64,000 bases of DNA from Taxillus chinensis (GCA_023512835.1 CM042084.1:16192403-16256402); one strand, 5' to 3'. Positions 18,020-31,141 are shown, counted from the first letter of the stretch. Notes: generated from the letters alone by a model not told the origin. Numbers and translations: made by a program.

Positions 18020-18358
18020 TTGGACGTAGAGAGTGGATATATAGCACCACACATTCAATTATTTTTTTAAAATTCTGAATGTTATATATATATATAGCAG
18101 CATATATAATATTAATAACGTGGACATTTTGCGCAGTTTTCGGGTGTGAAAATTACTAACGTGGCGTATGAAGACATACATGGAACGTCTGCGACAAAGG
18201 TGGCGGTGAAATTCGACTGCAGCCCGAAGAATCCATGCAGCGGCCTAAAGATGGAGGACGTGAAGCTCACTTATCAGAACACAGCAGCGGCGGCGGCCGC
18301 ATGCACACATGCCATCGGCACGGCTGATGGGCTCGTCGTCCCCTCCAGCTGCCTGTAG
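15835..18358 (+). CDS. polygalacturonase (GH28), secreted
   Basis: Four exons: 15835-16275, 17190-17479, 17641-17869, 18137-18358. They total 1182 nt and 393 aa, normal for plant polygalacturonases; introns are GT-AG and phases close. The enzyme hydrolyses alpha-1,4-galacturonosyl bonds of pectin in the cell wall. The first ~25 residues form a hydrophobic signal peptide ending near LLATA, then [20 protein letters not shown], the classical mature start. All four catalytic-region motifs are intact: NTDGIHV at 195-201 and [10 protein letters not shown] near 215-224 (catalytic Asp residues), GPGHGIS at 238-244 across the exon 2/3 junction, and RIKSW at 275-279. Paired cysteines are present and the C-terminus ends VPSSCL. 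It lacks a long N-terminal propeptide, so it belongs to the clade without one. Whether it acts in pollen, abscission or fruit cannot be told from sequence. Confidence 0.95.
17961..18017. repeat. compound (AT)n(AG)n microsatellite in polygalacturonase intron 3
   Basis: About 12 AT units run directly into about 16 AG units, between exons 3 and 4. Confidence 0.9.
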
Positions 18359-18599
18359 AAAACTAATTAAGAAGAGGACACGCTTCCATGATATATAATA
18401 CAACATATATATATATATATACAGATAAAAAACTAAACATACACCGTATACATACAAAAGAGATTGTACGTACTTTGATAGCTTAATTAAGGGCATTTGG
18501 TTGGTCAAAGCATGCCTAGCGAGCCTGCATATGAGCCCACCATAGCATAGCGAAACCAGTATACATATATATAGCTTCGTGATGTCATTGTTTTAATGA

Positions 18600-18605
18600 A
18601 ATAAA
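18600..18605 (+). terminator. probable poly(A) signal of the polygalacturonase gene
   Basis: AATAAA lies 242 bp after the stop codon, and no better match lies closer. Plant signals are degenerate, so this is a candidate only. Confidence 0.4.
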
Positions 18606-19840
18606 ATAACTTTTAAATTTATTGTGTTTCACTGTGATGTAATCCCCCCGTTTCTCTCTCTAAGCATTATGATTTTTTGGGTAGCATCCGTCGATCTAAT
18701 ATTTTTAAACCAATTCGAAGATCATTAATTTTAAAAAATAATAAATTAAAACCGATCAATAAAATTATTAATCTTCAGTCCGATTTATTCAATTCATCAA
18801 TTTTAATCATTATTAATGTTCAATTAAAATCATTAAAGTAATAAACGACATATTAATAATTTTATAAAGTGTATACTAGTCAAATAATTAATAATTAATA
18901 GAAGTCAATTAAGAGGGTTAGGAATATTTGACAGTAATTTAATAGAAAAATTAGGATATAAGAGGGTTACCATCACATCTGTGAAAGACTTTGGTAGAAA
19001 GAGACATAAATAAATATTTGAAATATATATTATATTATATTAGATCAATTAAGTCCTCAGTTAAATCATAAATCATAAACTAAATGTAATATATTAATTT
19101 TTAAAAATTTCAAATTAAATAAATTAAATTAATTTTCGGATTATATGATCCGATTTTTGATGACCCTATAATTTTCTACAATAATATTTAGGTAACATTT
19201 AATGGAAGCTTAAAAAAAGTTAAATGACCTATTAATACATAAGAAGATAACGTAGAGGTGTGATGCACTTCGGATAGGGGGTATTAGTAACAATAATAAT
19301 AATTTTGAAAATTAATAACATATTTCTTTTATATTATTAGAATAATAATTGAGATTAATCAATCATATCATATCATTTAACATAATAAGAGTAAAAATAA
19401 AATAATTATATAATATATTAAAGTATAATAACAAATAATATCTCTTAAATTATTAATAACTCATCAAGTAATGTTATTTTATTATAAAAAAATATTTACA
19501 CTCTCATAAACAATAAATAATAAGTTAAATATAAAACTTAGTACAAATATCCTGCAAACATTGAAAAATTTACAGGAACATGAAAGATTCCCGTCTCCCC
19601 CACATACAGGATTTAATAACGCTGTTTACAATGGCCGGTTTCCTTTTATCTACTCCGCTGGGTCTCTATTTTGTGGGACAACCCAACTTTGGCATTTCTC
19701 TTGGAGGCCACCAGCTATCCATCTGCTACGCCACTGACGTCTACACACCACCAAGCTCCAGCAGTGGCGCACATAGTGCGCTTCTTGGCTCTTTCTGTTT
19801 TTTAATCAAATCAAACTGCGGATTGGGAGTGTAATCATAA
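18606..19840. other. intergenic region, nothing recognised
   Basis: Very AT-rich from 18680 to 19560, then more balanced sequence that probably holds the promoter of the ankyrin gene. The open frame at 19580-19834 resembles no known protein. Confidence 0.5.
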
Positions 19841-20061
19841 CCAAAGCTACACCACACAACTCTCTTTCAACATGGCGGGTAGAATTGACTTTATTATGCT
19901 ACCCAGTTTCTGGCTTCTTGTTGATTTTGGGGGAGACTTGAAATTTTTATTTTATTTTATTTTTTTTGGGTAGCTCACATATTTCAACTTCTGGGTGTTC
20001 TGCTTTCTGGCTTTACAGAACCAGTCGAAGAGAGGGATGTGAATTTGAAGCTGAAAAATAG

Positions 20062-20430
20062 GTGATTTTGATTGTTTTTTTCCCTTAATTATGGCTTCTG
20101 TCTTCTCGTGCCCATCAGGCAAGCTAGGGTTGTTTTGTTGGATGAAGTTCTTGGAATTTGAGATTTCATTGCAGGCTTGTGGTTTTATTTTTATTTTTGA
20201 GGTTTTCAGACTTGGGTTTCCTCAAAATCATCTTAACTGAAGTGGGTTTATTTAGTATTAGGCGTGTTTTGTTTTTGTTTTTTTGATATGGATTTGTGAC
20301 AATCATATGAACAGATTTGGGTTTACTTCGAATTTAATAATGGTGGTATATTTTCTGGATTCCATATAAATTTAGTGAACCCGTACTATTTTTGTTTTTG
20401 TTTTTTAGATTGAAACCTTATGCTTTGCAG
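20062..20430 (+). other. candidate intron in the 5' UTR of the ankyrin gene
   Basis: A donor-like tag|GTGATT precedes 20062, and a strong acceptor tgctttgcAG ends at 20430, 181 bp before the ATG. The long non-coding leader and the acceptor quality suggest a spliced 5' UTR; there is no protein evidence. Confidence 0.4.
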
Positions 20431-20611
20431 GAAAGGCTAAGTCCTCACCTCTAAGACAACCCGTGGTCTTCAATTCTGTGAAATTGTTCTTGATGAGGGA
20501 CGGTTACAATTGGGTCTTCAGCATTTTGGTTACTGGTAAACCAAAACTTTAAATAGAAGGAAGTGGTTTCTGCTGAAATAAAGGTGTACTTTACCTGCGT
20601 TTGTGTGTCAC

Positions 20612-23249
20612 ATGGAGAAACAAAGTAGTTTCAAGAAGCCTGCAATGGAAAAGCAGCTAAGCTTTCACAATCCACTGGAAAAACAGCAGAGCTCTCGGAT
20701 GGAAAAGCAGAAAAGCTTCCGTGGGTTGATGGAGAGGCAGAGGAGCATAAGGATAGCAATGGAGAAGCAGCTGAGCTTTGGCCATGAGAGGCCAAGGGGA
20801 AGGGAGTCTCCGGGAAAACGGGGGGATTCCCAGCTCCACATGGCTGCCCGAGCTGGGAATATAGGTAAGGTCAAGGAAATGTTTCAGAATTGTGATAGTC
20901 AGGCTGCAAAGGGATTGATATCAAAGCAAAACCTGGATGGGGAGACTGCTCTGTATGCTGCGGCAGAAAATGGGCATGCAAATATTGTGAGCGAGTTCTT
21001 GAAATATTTGGACCTTCATACTGCATCTATTGTGGCCAAGAATAACTTTGATGCATTCCATGTTGCCACAAAACAAGGACATCTTGGTAAGAATTGAATG
21101 CTGACGTTGCAGTTCCCACTATGTCTGTCATTTACCTTATTGTGCTTGGTAATATGATTAGTTTGTTTGAGTGTAAAAGTCATTTGGAAGTCAATGATAA
21201 GCCAATTTTTTCCATTCTTGGAAAAATCACGGCCATCTTTTAGTAAGTCAATGGGATGTTTCTATTCGGTCTAGATGGATTATTTTTCAAAACTCAAAAG
21301 CCAGAAAAAGTTGAGTAGGAGGATTTTTTTTAATTGAAAGCAACAATTTATATTCTGTACCTATTCTTCTATGAATTGTTATGTACTATTTACTTTTTCT
21401 ATGCTAGGAATGAGTCGATTTCTTGGTGTGGTAGTGTTGTCTTTAACCGAACCGTGGCAAAGTTTTGTTGCTGCTTGAAGTTTCACATATAGGACGTATA
21501 GCTGCTACTCGTGTTATACTTCTCTTTTCAAGTTTGCGTAGAAGAAACTGTGAGGGAGAACAAGCACACCCAAGAAAAGTAGAAACAGAACAAAACAAAA
21601 GCTGTTTTTTGCTCCTTTGCAGTGGTTGCCTTTTGATTTGCAGCATGGGAGGTGCTTTGAAGTTTTGGTGGATATTTTTTCTTTGGGGTTGAACTTATCT
21701 TCTTCTCCTTTCATGTTTTCTGGTTTGCTGTTTGTTGAATTCAACATCTACCAACAAAGATTACCTCATTACTCGATGATGCATAATGATCTGTTCACAC
21801 AATCTTATCGAACTGTTTCATATAATATTGCAGAGGTATTGAAGGAGCTCTTGCAAGCCTTCCCAAACTTGGCCATGACTACGGATTCATCCAATACTAC
21901 TCCCTTACAGACAGCTGCCACACAAGGGCACGTTGATGTGGTGAACCTTCTTTTGGAAACTGACTCCGACCTCGCCAAAATAGCCCGAAACAATGGGAAG
22001 ACAGCACTTCATTCTGCAGCACGGGGGAACCACTTGGAGGTTGTGAAATCCCTTCTAGGCAATGATCCAACCACTGGTTTTCGGATTGATAGGAAGGGCC
22101 AGACGGCATTGCACATGGCTGTAAAAGGGCAAAGTCTGGACATAGTGCATGAGTTGCTTAAACCTGACCCCTCATTACTGAGTTTGGAAGATGGCAAGGG
22201 GAATACAGCTTTACATGTTGCGACCACGAAGGGAAAAACTGAGGCTAGCCCCACTTTTCTTTTAACTGCAATTTAAATTTCAACTAGTCCTTTTCTTACA
22301 AACCTAATGTTTGCAAGTTGTTGCCAAGAACTTTGATAGAATATGGACACTATTATTTTGGGTGATGATTTTCAGCACTTTGCAGATGGTGCGTTGTTTG
22401 TTGTCTTCCCCCAGCATTGACCTTAATGCAACCAACAAGGGTGGAGAGAGCCCTCTGGACATTGCTGAGAAATCTGGAAAAGCGGATATTGCGACAATCT
22501 TGAAGGAGGCTGGAGCTCTCCGTTCTAAAGGCATTGAAAAACCTCCCAGTTCTACCAAACAATTCAAGCAGACCGTGAGCGACATCAAGCATGGCGTCCA
22601 GTCCCAACTCTGGCAGACTAACCAGACACGAGCCAGGGTTCAAAAAATTAGAAAAAGGCTCCAAAAGCTCCACACCAGCGGCCTCAATAATGCCATCAAT
22701 TCTTCCATCATTGTGGCAGTTCTCATTGCCACTGTGGCTTTTGCGGCCATCTTCTCTATTCCTGGGCAGTATGTTGAGAGCAAAACTGATGGGTACACCG
22801 TTGGGGAGGCCCATATAGCGAAAAATGCTGCTTTCATTGTCTTCCTGATAACAGACAGCTTGGCACTGTTCATCTCACTGGCTGTTGTGGTGGTTCAGAC
22901 ATCAGTGGTGGTGGTTGCACAAAAGGAAAAGAAGATGATGATGTTTGTGATTAACAAGCTCATGTGGGTTGCTTGCCTCTTCATTTGCATTGCCTTCATT
23001 GCCATCACCTTTGTGGTTGTGGGCTCTAAAGCTAGGTGGCTTGCAGTGTATGCGGTAGTAGCTGGTTGTGTAATCATGCTCCCCACAATTGGATCCATGT
23101 GCTACTGTGTCATAGTGCACCAGCTTGAGGAGAAGAAGCTGAGAAACACCAAGAGAGTTGAGAGTCGGTCCCGTTCTTTCTCTGTTTCTGTGGCAGCATC
23201 CGATCCAGAGATTGATAACAATGAGTATAAGACAATTTTTGCACTTTAA
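20612..23249 (+). CDS. ankyrin-repeat/PGG-domain membrane protein (ITN1/ACD6-related family)
   Basis: Three exons: 20612-21086, 21834-22243, 22386-23249. They total 1749 nt and 582 aa. The start is ATG 20612 (MEKQSSF); the in-frame GTG nine bases earlier is not a plausible plant start. The N-terminus carries five to six copies of an (M)EKQxSF-like motif in ~55 residues. About eight ankyrin repeats follow, from GDSQLHMAARAG near residue 70 to GGESPLDIAEKSG near 314-326. Then come a basic linker, the PGG domain (LNNAINSSIIVAVLIATVAF, then FSIPGQY) from about residue 394, and four predicted membrane helices between about 403 and 540, ending in a basic Ser/Arg-rich tail. Family members sit in plasma or endomembranes and act in salt, ABA and defence signalling. 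Exon 2 ends at GAG followed by GC, not GT (intron 22244-22385); the junction matches the usual family intron site before (M/I)VR. Function beyond family level is unknown. Confidence 0.92.
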
Positions 23250-24394
23250 GACTCAAGAAGTTTGGGGCGACTTCAGATTTGAGTGAATGAGAAGAAATGG
23301 AAGGGGAATGGGATGGTGAGAACAGATCATCCTTCTTGAATTTATGACAATCATCATCTTCCTCATTTCCCTTGGTTCACTCCAAAAGTATTCCATAAGA
23401 GATCAGATGGAAAATATAAAAGATAGGATATACTAATTCTATGCAGGTTTTCCTTTTAACGCCAGTGGTGTGTTTGTATTTATGCTGTGGTGAGCTGAGA
23501 TTAATCAGCAGAACCGCATAAAACTTATTGAGGTTACTTAATATATAGATTATCCTACCACATTTGCTGTTTAGGGTTGGTTTGGCCTTGGTTTGCTGCA
23601 ATTGCATTTGTTCCAGCAATTTTTGTTTTCCCTTTTTTCTTCTCTTTTGCTCCTTTATAGTTTTATATCATGATATTATGCTGGGCTCTTTTATTGGAAG
23701 CAGTTTTTTCAGAATTTTTTTCCGAGGGTACAAATATATTATTTTGGGTTTTGGGCCCTTCTAATTCATATCTTGCATGGTGTGATGGAGGACTTGAGTG
23801 GAGTTAGTTTGGTGTGTTGGTTGAATGTTTCATGAAACGATGGAAATGGCACATGTGACTGCAACTAGCTGGTGAAAAGTTTCCGAATATAATCTTCATC
23901 TGTTAAACCCGGAGGATTATGGAAGGAGGCTATACTCTCATTGTGTAGCCCACTACTATTTTGTGATGAAAATAACGACAGAAAGTCATTGCCACTCATC
24001 AATTGATCATAGTGCCTAGCAAATAAAAGTACCTGCTTCATTCTGCAGTCTTCCCTCTAATTAATTTTGAATCCAATGATCGTCAACCAAAGGGAAAGGA
24101 GTACCTCCATCCCCGGGTTTACTTACACTTTACATGGAGATGCACATGGAGTGCTGTGATATACCTTTCCACAACTTCAGGCACAAAAAATGGGAGAAGA
24201 ACTAGGCGTTCCAGGAGAGGAGAATCGATATAGCGTTATTGCACAAGAGTTTCTATGCCGTTGGCCCTCGTGAATCACCTAATATATCCTGAAATTTGTT
24301 AGGCTATGTGCGGCATGCATATTGAAGTTCTGAGCATTTGTTAGCAGCAGTTAAAATGTCTGCTCGAAGGAGTATGCTTTGACAGTCTGATGGT
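23250..24394. other. intergenic region between convergent genes
   Basis: Holds the 3' UTR of the ankyrin gene (+) and of the inositol phosphatase gene (-), which converge here. No additional gene was recognised. Confidence 0.6.
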
Positions 24395-27300
24395 CTACTG
24401 CATCGAAGGGGGCGGAAGGCTTCCATGATGCTGAAGTTCGTGCCGTTGCTGGGCACCCCCTCCTTGCACTTTTTTCAAGCTGGTGGACTTAGCTTCCATT
24501 CGGACGGTCTTATTGCTGGTGTGGCAATGACACAAGTGGACACGGTGACTTGTGGTCTCAAGTGAATGACTGCCTTGTACATTCACCACCAATGTCACTT
24601 CCTTGTCCCGGGTGTCCTCAGACCACCACGTTTGTGGTATGCCCTCCACCAGGTCTTCTAATGTGTGCTCGACATGGCGCACCGACACCTCCCCAACTTG
24701 GCCGGGTTTGACTATCCCAGCTGCTGGCATCACCTTCAGTAATCACAGGCCCAAAATATAGGAATGTCTTTAGCGCGGGAATTAACTCAAATACAAACAT
24801 CAAAAATATCAAAATCAATTTAAACACATCCACACCAATCCCCACTATTTAAAAAAAAAAAAAAAGATCCAGCGGCTGGATGGAGGCATGGCATCACGCC
24901 TGCAAGTTGAATTTCCAATATACATGTTCACCCTCATGAAAATTGCAAAATGTAAAGCTTCATCTAATTAAATTAATGATATTCTATAATAGTATCCCTT
25001 GGCCTGTATATACATGAAGTTACCTAGCTTCATCTACAATTTCAAGATGGCTAGAGGTGGGTAAAAAACAAGTTAACTGAATGCTAAATTTGGGGCTTTG
25101 CAAAGCTTACTATTAATTGTTAACTGCCCATTCCCTGGATGTGGTTTACATCTTGAAGCAAAAGGAAAGATTAATGCCATGACTGAAAGCTTCCCATGGT
25201 TATCAATGCCTATATGTGAAACTAAGTAGGCATCTTAAACGAAGGAGCACATAATAAATGAGATGTCAAATCCATCCGAGACCTATAACCAGGACTCCCG
25301 CACATTGTTCACTAGACGAACTGCTACACCACAAGGTTAGTATAGAGCTAGGAATGTTACCTCGAGCCAAGTTGGAAACCCAAAAGAACCCCTTGGATGA
25401 TGCTCAGCCTGGCCGTCATCCTTGGCAGCTGACTGACCTTCACATATAATTTGGAATATGGCCAAGTCCTTTTCACATTTGTTGGTAATTCGGAGGATGG
25501 AAGTCTCCTGGTTTTGAAGAACTATGCTATTGGTGCTAACAGTAGTCTGTGGAACATAACGTAATTCCTCAAGAATACACCTGATTTTCTCATTAGTTTT
25601 AACAATCTCTCCAAATTCTTTTCTCCTCACTGATCTGTCGGCATGTGAAATTTCCACATGGATTTTACAGCGCACAGGTTTATGATCACTTTCCGTGACA
25701 TCCATGCAAGCCTCATATCTGCCATAAAAATAAATATAAAGGTCGAGTATGGATGGTAGTGGGGCATGGTGGGAAATCAAGTATATGGAACTTACTGCAT
25801 GGCTGAAGCGACCACTGGGCACTCTAGATTGCACACCGAAACTGAAGCTGATCGAGTGTCTCGAAATAATATTCTGTCACACCATGCAGGAATACGTTTT
25901 TTCTCACCAGAATCATATCCTGTGATTAAAACAACAGAAAGTGGATACAATTTTACAATGGTTGTTTGTGATGAAATGGTCTATACAGAGCAGAATATAG
26001 CTAGTGACTTAGGATTTCCTATTAACCCTTGGTGCTATTTGACCATTCGGAGCATTTTATAGATTTTTACAAATTTTCAAAATTTATGGGTACATAGATA
26101 TGACATGCTCTTTGAACCTATATTTTTAAAAACTTAAATTTAAAGTAAAAATGAAATTATTTAAAGTTGGTACAGGAATAGTGTAATAGTAAATATGGGC
26201 TCTAATATATTTATATATATATATATATAGCATGTAGTACCACACCACTGGCTGCTTTGATTGAAGTGTACCTCCTAATCCTGGCATGTGTCTCTCGAAC
26301 TTATAAGTGGGAGGAAATCTAATGAGTGCTTCACGTAAGCCTTGGAAAACCTTCCCGGATTTCATCTCGGCCCTAAGCTGATCCTTTTCTCTAAGCCAAT
26401 CAAAACATCTTTGGGAAACAAAATCCCTTGCTTCATCATAGGAAATACCATGAAGCCGATAATTGAAGTCCCCGAGAAATACAATCATGTCTGCTTCAGA
26501 TAATTCAGGCCGTATGTCATCAGGCTCAGGCTTTGTAGCCTGTGAGAGAAAACCCGAATGAGAATTACTCAGGCCTGATGTAATAAAAAACATATAAGAG
26601 ATAATACTGACTGATATTGGCGTATCAGTATACATACATACCTTTGTACCGAGCATTTGAGCAGATGATGAGACACCAACTGCAAGAGAAAGGGCCAATG
26701 GCAAGCCAAAAGAGTGAAGTAGCCAAAATAAATATGTGGAGAAGGCAAGAGAGCAGGACAAAAACAAGTATGGCACCATACCCGCTGCAGCATTATGTAA
26801 ACTTGATGTACGGTTGAAGACCATGCTTCGATAAACATGATCAAAATCAGCATTCCGCCGATTAACTGCTTCTAAATGTGCTGCGAAGTGACAGTTTACA
26901 AAACAAATTATTCGATCGTAGATTCTCATCCTCAAACCCACAGCTCCCTACACGGACAAATGTAGCTGCATCAGTATTAAAAACGAAAACAGTAGTAGTA
27001 TTGCAAACATAAAAGTTTGTTCTGCATGTGAGGTAACACAATAAGCCTACATAAACCAGACATTAAGTCAACTTGTAATGTGCGCCAGCATTGGTACAAT
27101 CAGTCAACTGCATCTAGGCCCATTTAATGCACCCCACAAGCACCAGAGATTTAATCGAGACAAATCCAAGGAAGCGGGCTTGAGGGATAGAGCAAGTGAG
27201 GTACGTGAACCCAGGCCTTGTGCAAGGAGAGTATTATTTAAGTAACTTGATATGTTGATCATGAGCAAGTGAGGTACGTGATATGATCTAATCAGCAAGA

Positions 27301-30300
27301 CATTGAGCCCATATAGCTAGCTAGTCCACCTTTGAGGTGGAGGCATAAAATTATTAAGGGTGGGAATCATGATATTGACAAAGCCTGGCAATTTAAAAAT
27401 CAACAGGCTTTTAAGTAAAGGCAACACGATATAATTCGTGTACAGAAAAGAAGACTGGTAAGCCACTAACTACCTGTACAGAAAAGAATAGAGATGAAAC
27501 ATCATTCGTCATTGCTCTTTTTCAATCAAGGAAAACTAGCATACCTTATTGCCAATTGCACGACCCAAGCCACAAGGAACTGCTGCAGCATCTATGTCCC
27601 CAACATGTGTTCTGAGATTCTTCCTTACCCTACATTGAAATATGTACCCATGATACAAGAAAAGAAGATAAACACACACAAAGAAAAAAAAAGTAGAGAC
27701 CCATAGGGGACCAAGGTAGCATGCAAAGATGAACTAACAAAAACAAGAAGGAAGCACCAATGGCTTCAATTCTTAGCAGTAACCAAATTATCATGATGGC
27801 CCCCGCGGTAAATACATACCACATAGCTACAAGCAAGCCTGCCAGCTGCCTAGAACCTAAACGCTCAAAAGTTGTTCCTTCTTCTAAGGCCTTCCCTATT
27901 GCGTCTTGCCACCATTGCCCAATAGCACTCCCTTCGAGTCCTACCTACAAACACGAGGGTAATTAATAAACAGATATATAGATACACACGTGTGTGTGTT
28001 TATAGACATTCATATGCTATTAACGCAACCAACGTTGTCTATAACCGTAAGTGTTTAAAAGCAAGTGTACAATTGTATATAATTTTTAATCAATATTTTC
28101 CATTCGGATAAGAAAGCAAAGTACAGCTTCTTCATCAATTGGATTGTCATTTCTCAGCAAGATCGATAGAAAATACAACAGAATCTTACAGTTTCTTTTG
28201 CCGCTGACATTGCAAGAAAACCGGCACCCATTTCCACTTCTTGTAACCCGACAACCACGATGCCAACATCAGAGATTGCAGAACCCAGCCATGAAATGAG
28301 TGCGTCATGAGGAGCTCTTCCTTGGCCAACATTCCAAGTGCCTGCTAGAACTTTAAAATTTTCTCGCCTTGTGTATAAAAGTTCCTTTGCTGCCAATTCT
28401 GAACGTATTATGTTGTCAAGTGGCCCTGGAGATATGATATTCCACCCACGTATACCGCCATGAGCAGCTAAGCTAAAAACATAGCCTTTGCCAACTGCCA
28501 ATTTTAACACAGGATTATTGTGGGCAACCCATCCTGCTACTAGCTTTCCCTCAAGATCAATTATTTGAACTGTGCCACTCACATAACCTACATATATGCG
28601 TGTCCCAGTTGTGCAAAAGCATTGGACTGCACAAGGATGGTGATTGAAATCTTGCACACGGTTGCCATTCGCATCCCACTGCACAAGTAAGCCACTTGTA
28701 CACCCACTCCAAATCATCCCATCTGCAGTTTGAACCAATGCTTCAGTTCTTTTGTTGTCTTCTGCGAATGCTCCAGTCCCTTTTGTTGCAACCCGACGAA
28801 CAGCATCGGCAGCTCCTATTATAGCATTGCGAGACCGTTGCAGAAAACTAGAACCCTGAGATTTCTCCTTTTTGGTCCCGGAGACAAATTTTACTTTCAT
28901 CTCATCCTCCAACGTTGGTTGTTCTTGCTGCTGCCCTGCTTGTGGAATGTCAGCTCGATTCTCAATCTGACCTTCAACATTAAATACTTTCAAAAGTTCC
29001 TTTGTACGAGCATCCCTGCCCCACGTAGAATAATGAACTCTTCAGAGTAACGCCTATAACATGCATGCCATAACTAATAATGATTTCATCAAAAATAAAG
29101 TGCTAAAAAATCTAGCTACATTGCCTTTGAAATTCGCATCATTCGAAAAAAAAACTACAGTTCTAAAAAATGTGCATGTTTTTACAGGATTTTCTTTTAA
29201 AGATGGACTACCGTAGAAGTTTTTAGAAAATGCATAATGTTTCAGATATAATCTCAATAAACATATGCTTAGAAAAAGTATATCTATATGTAATAGACCA
29301 AAGCCACATTAAGACAGTCTGACTCTCTAGAGAACAAACATACCAGAGTGAAAATGACATAGCCGTGGCACACCATACTTTTGCTCTAATGGTATCAGAT
29401 AACAAACACTTCACGTCTGAAGAAGAGAGATTATTAGCACCATTAACATTCATTTGGCTCTTGAGGTCAACGAATGATCTCCCCACCAGTAAAGCAGCCA
29501 TGTGTCTTTCTTCTGTTGTCAGGGAAAGAGACTTCTGCATTGTTTCCCTTGGCCAAATCCTAATAGCACCACCCTCTGCACCAGACCACAGATCACCTGG
29601 ACGGAAAGAGGACGCAGTTAATATTTGCAAGGGTGAACTAAACGATGGACAAAAATTTCTTACCTGATTAAAATGCAACAAATAATTAAAATGTGATTTT
29701 CCTTTCAAAGTTATTAGAATTCAAGTTAAACAGCAACTAATTTGCCGTAAAAAGAACTACTCTTGAATATATATCAAGCTATATTTGATTGGTTACTTTC
29801 AACGTGAAACTCTAATAGTAACTTATCTTCCAAGAATGCTACACTACGTATTATAACATATATGTATATGTCTTCAACTCAAAGTGCATCAAATGTGACC
29901 CAACTTTTATTTTGCCTCTCAAATGACTTCATGACTCCGAAACTTTGAATCAACATTCTTATTTATGCAATATATATATATATATGCATGGCAAAAAATT
30001 ATTATTGTTTTGGTATTGTCAGACTCAAAACATGATGAACATGGAAAAGACAGGTCTACGGTGACCAATCCCGACATAGTTCAAAGGCAAATTATAATAC
30101 CACCGGTAAACAATACTGCCCAGTAAAACAAAATGGAACATGTGACCACCCGGGAACATGTGTGAACACAAAATGGAGTGGAAAAAACCCAAAACACGTA
30201 CGGAGGCACACTTTAGCGTGTTACCGTAAGAAGTGATGACCATGGACAAGACAGGTCCACGGTGGGCCACCCACGACAAGCCTTCCTTAAACGTGGCCTC

Positions 30301-31047
30301 CTCGGTGGCTGCCTGATCCATCTTCCACGACCTGATTTTCCCGTCCTTATGCCCACTCCAGACCAGCCTGTTCCCTTGGTCAACCGTCAAGCACATGGCG
30401 GGCGAGGCGTTGGCGGACTCGTAGAACGGGGCAGCGTCCTCGTCCCCTCTCCGCACCCTCCCGCTCGCCGTCCCACTCCCGGCATCGAACGCGTCGCTGA
30501 TGTTCCACACCCGTACCCCGCACTCCAGCCCCGCCCACAGCTGCGTGTCGGTACACGCCACGGTGCGGAGGAACTTCCCCACCTGCGTCTCCCTCAAGGG
30601 GTGCGGCCTCAGCTCCAGCGCCGGCGGACGGTTTGGGTGGACGGGGGCGCGGACGGGGAGGCGGAAAACGCCGACACCTCCGCCGCTTCCAACGAACTCC
30701 GGGAGGGGCTGCCGGGGACCCTCGGGGCTGTCGATGACCGCAGCGAGATTCTGGTCGAGGCGGAAGTCGGAGGAAGGGAGGGAGATGCTGGAGGGGCATC
30801 CGACGGAGGCGGAGGAAGAGTAGGGGAAGAAGTCCTCGTCGGAAGAGTCGCCGCCTTCGCAGTAGCGGTCGATGTCGCTGGGAATGCGATCCTGGTCAAG
30901 GCTGTGCTTGCGCACCCGGTGGTGGCGCTTGTGGGTGCCGCTGCCCGTGCGGAGCTGTTGGCTGTAGGAGTGGGCCTTGCGGTGGGGAGGGACGTCGCTG
31001 AGGGCGGCTAGTGCGTCCCGATCATCGTCCTCGATTCTGTCGTTCAT
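24395..31047 (-). CDS. type II inositol polyphosphate 5-phosphatase with WD40 region (5PTase12-14/FRA3 group)
   Basis: Eleven exons in transcript order: 31047-30225, 29596-29344, 29015-28190, 27944-27820, 27629-27545, 26947-26782, 26679-26642, 26539-26272, 25919-25796, 25718-25361, 24733-24395. Total 3405 nt, 1134 aa; every junction is GT-AG and in phase. The enzyme removes the 5-phosphate from phosphoinositides and soluble inositol phosphates. The N-terminal half is a WD40 propeller ([54 protein letters not shown]). The catalytic domain begins at [11 protein letters not shown] and [12 protein letters not shown]. It has both signature motifs, GDFNYRLHG at about 795-803 and PAWCDRILF at about 872-880, then SDHKPV near 913-918. 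The tail contains [20 protein letters not shown]3 in Arabidopsis affects actin and fibre secondary walls; the N-terminus ([16 protein letters not shown]) looks closer to 5PTase12-14. Exon 7 is only 38 nt. No catalytic residue is missing. Confidence 0.95.
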
Positions 31048-31141
31048 TGTTGGAGACTCTTAGAGGTCCAGGAAATGGAGGAGAGTAGTGATTGTGATCA
31101 AAGCTCAAAAGAGAGATGTGAGAGCTGCAGAGATGGGGGAT

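Noticed and set aside
19580..19834. 84-codon open frame upstream of the ankyrin gene
   Set aside because: No similarity to known proteins; likely promoter or leader DNA.
20603..20611. In-frame GTG upstream of the ankyrin gene ATG
   Set aside because: Non-AUG start is not expected here; ATG 20612 begins the MEKQ repeat series.
22216..22217. GT inside TTACATGTTGCG as donor of ankyrin intron 2
   Set aside because: Would cut the seventh ankyrin repeat in the middle of its conserved TALHVAT motif.
30262..31011. Long plus-strand open frame of 249 codons
   Set aside because: Lies exactly antisense to GC-rich exon 1 of the 5-phosphatase gene; low-complexity Gly/Val/Arg translation with no family match, so a shadow frame.
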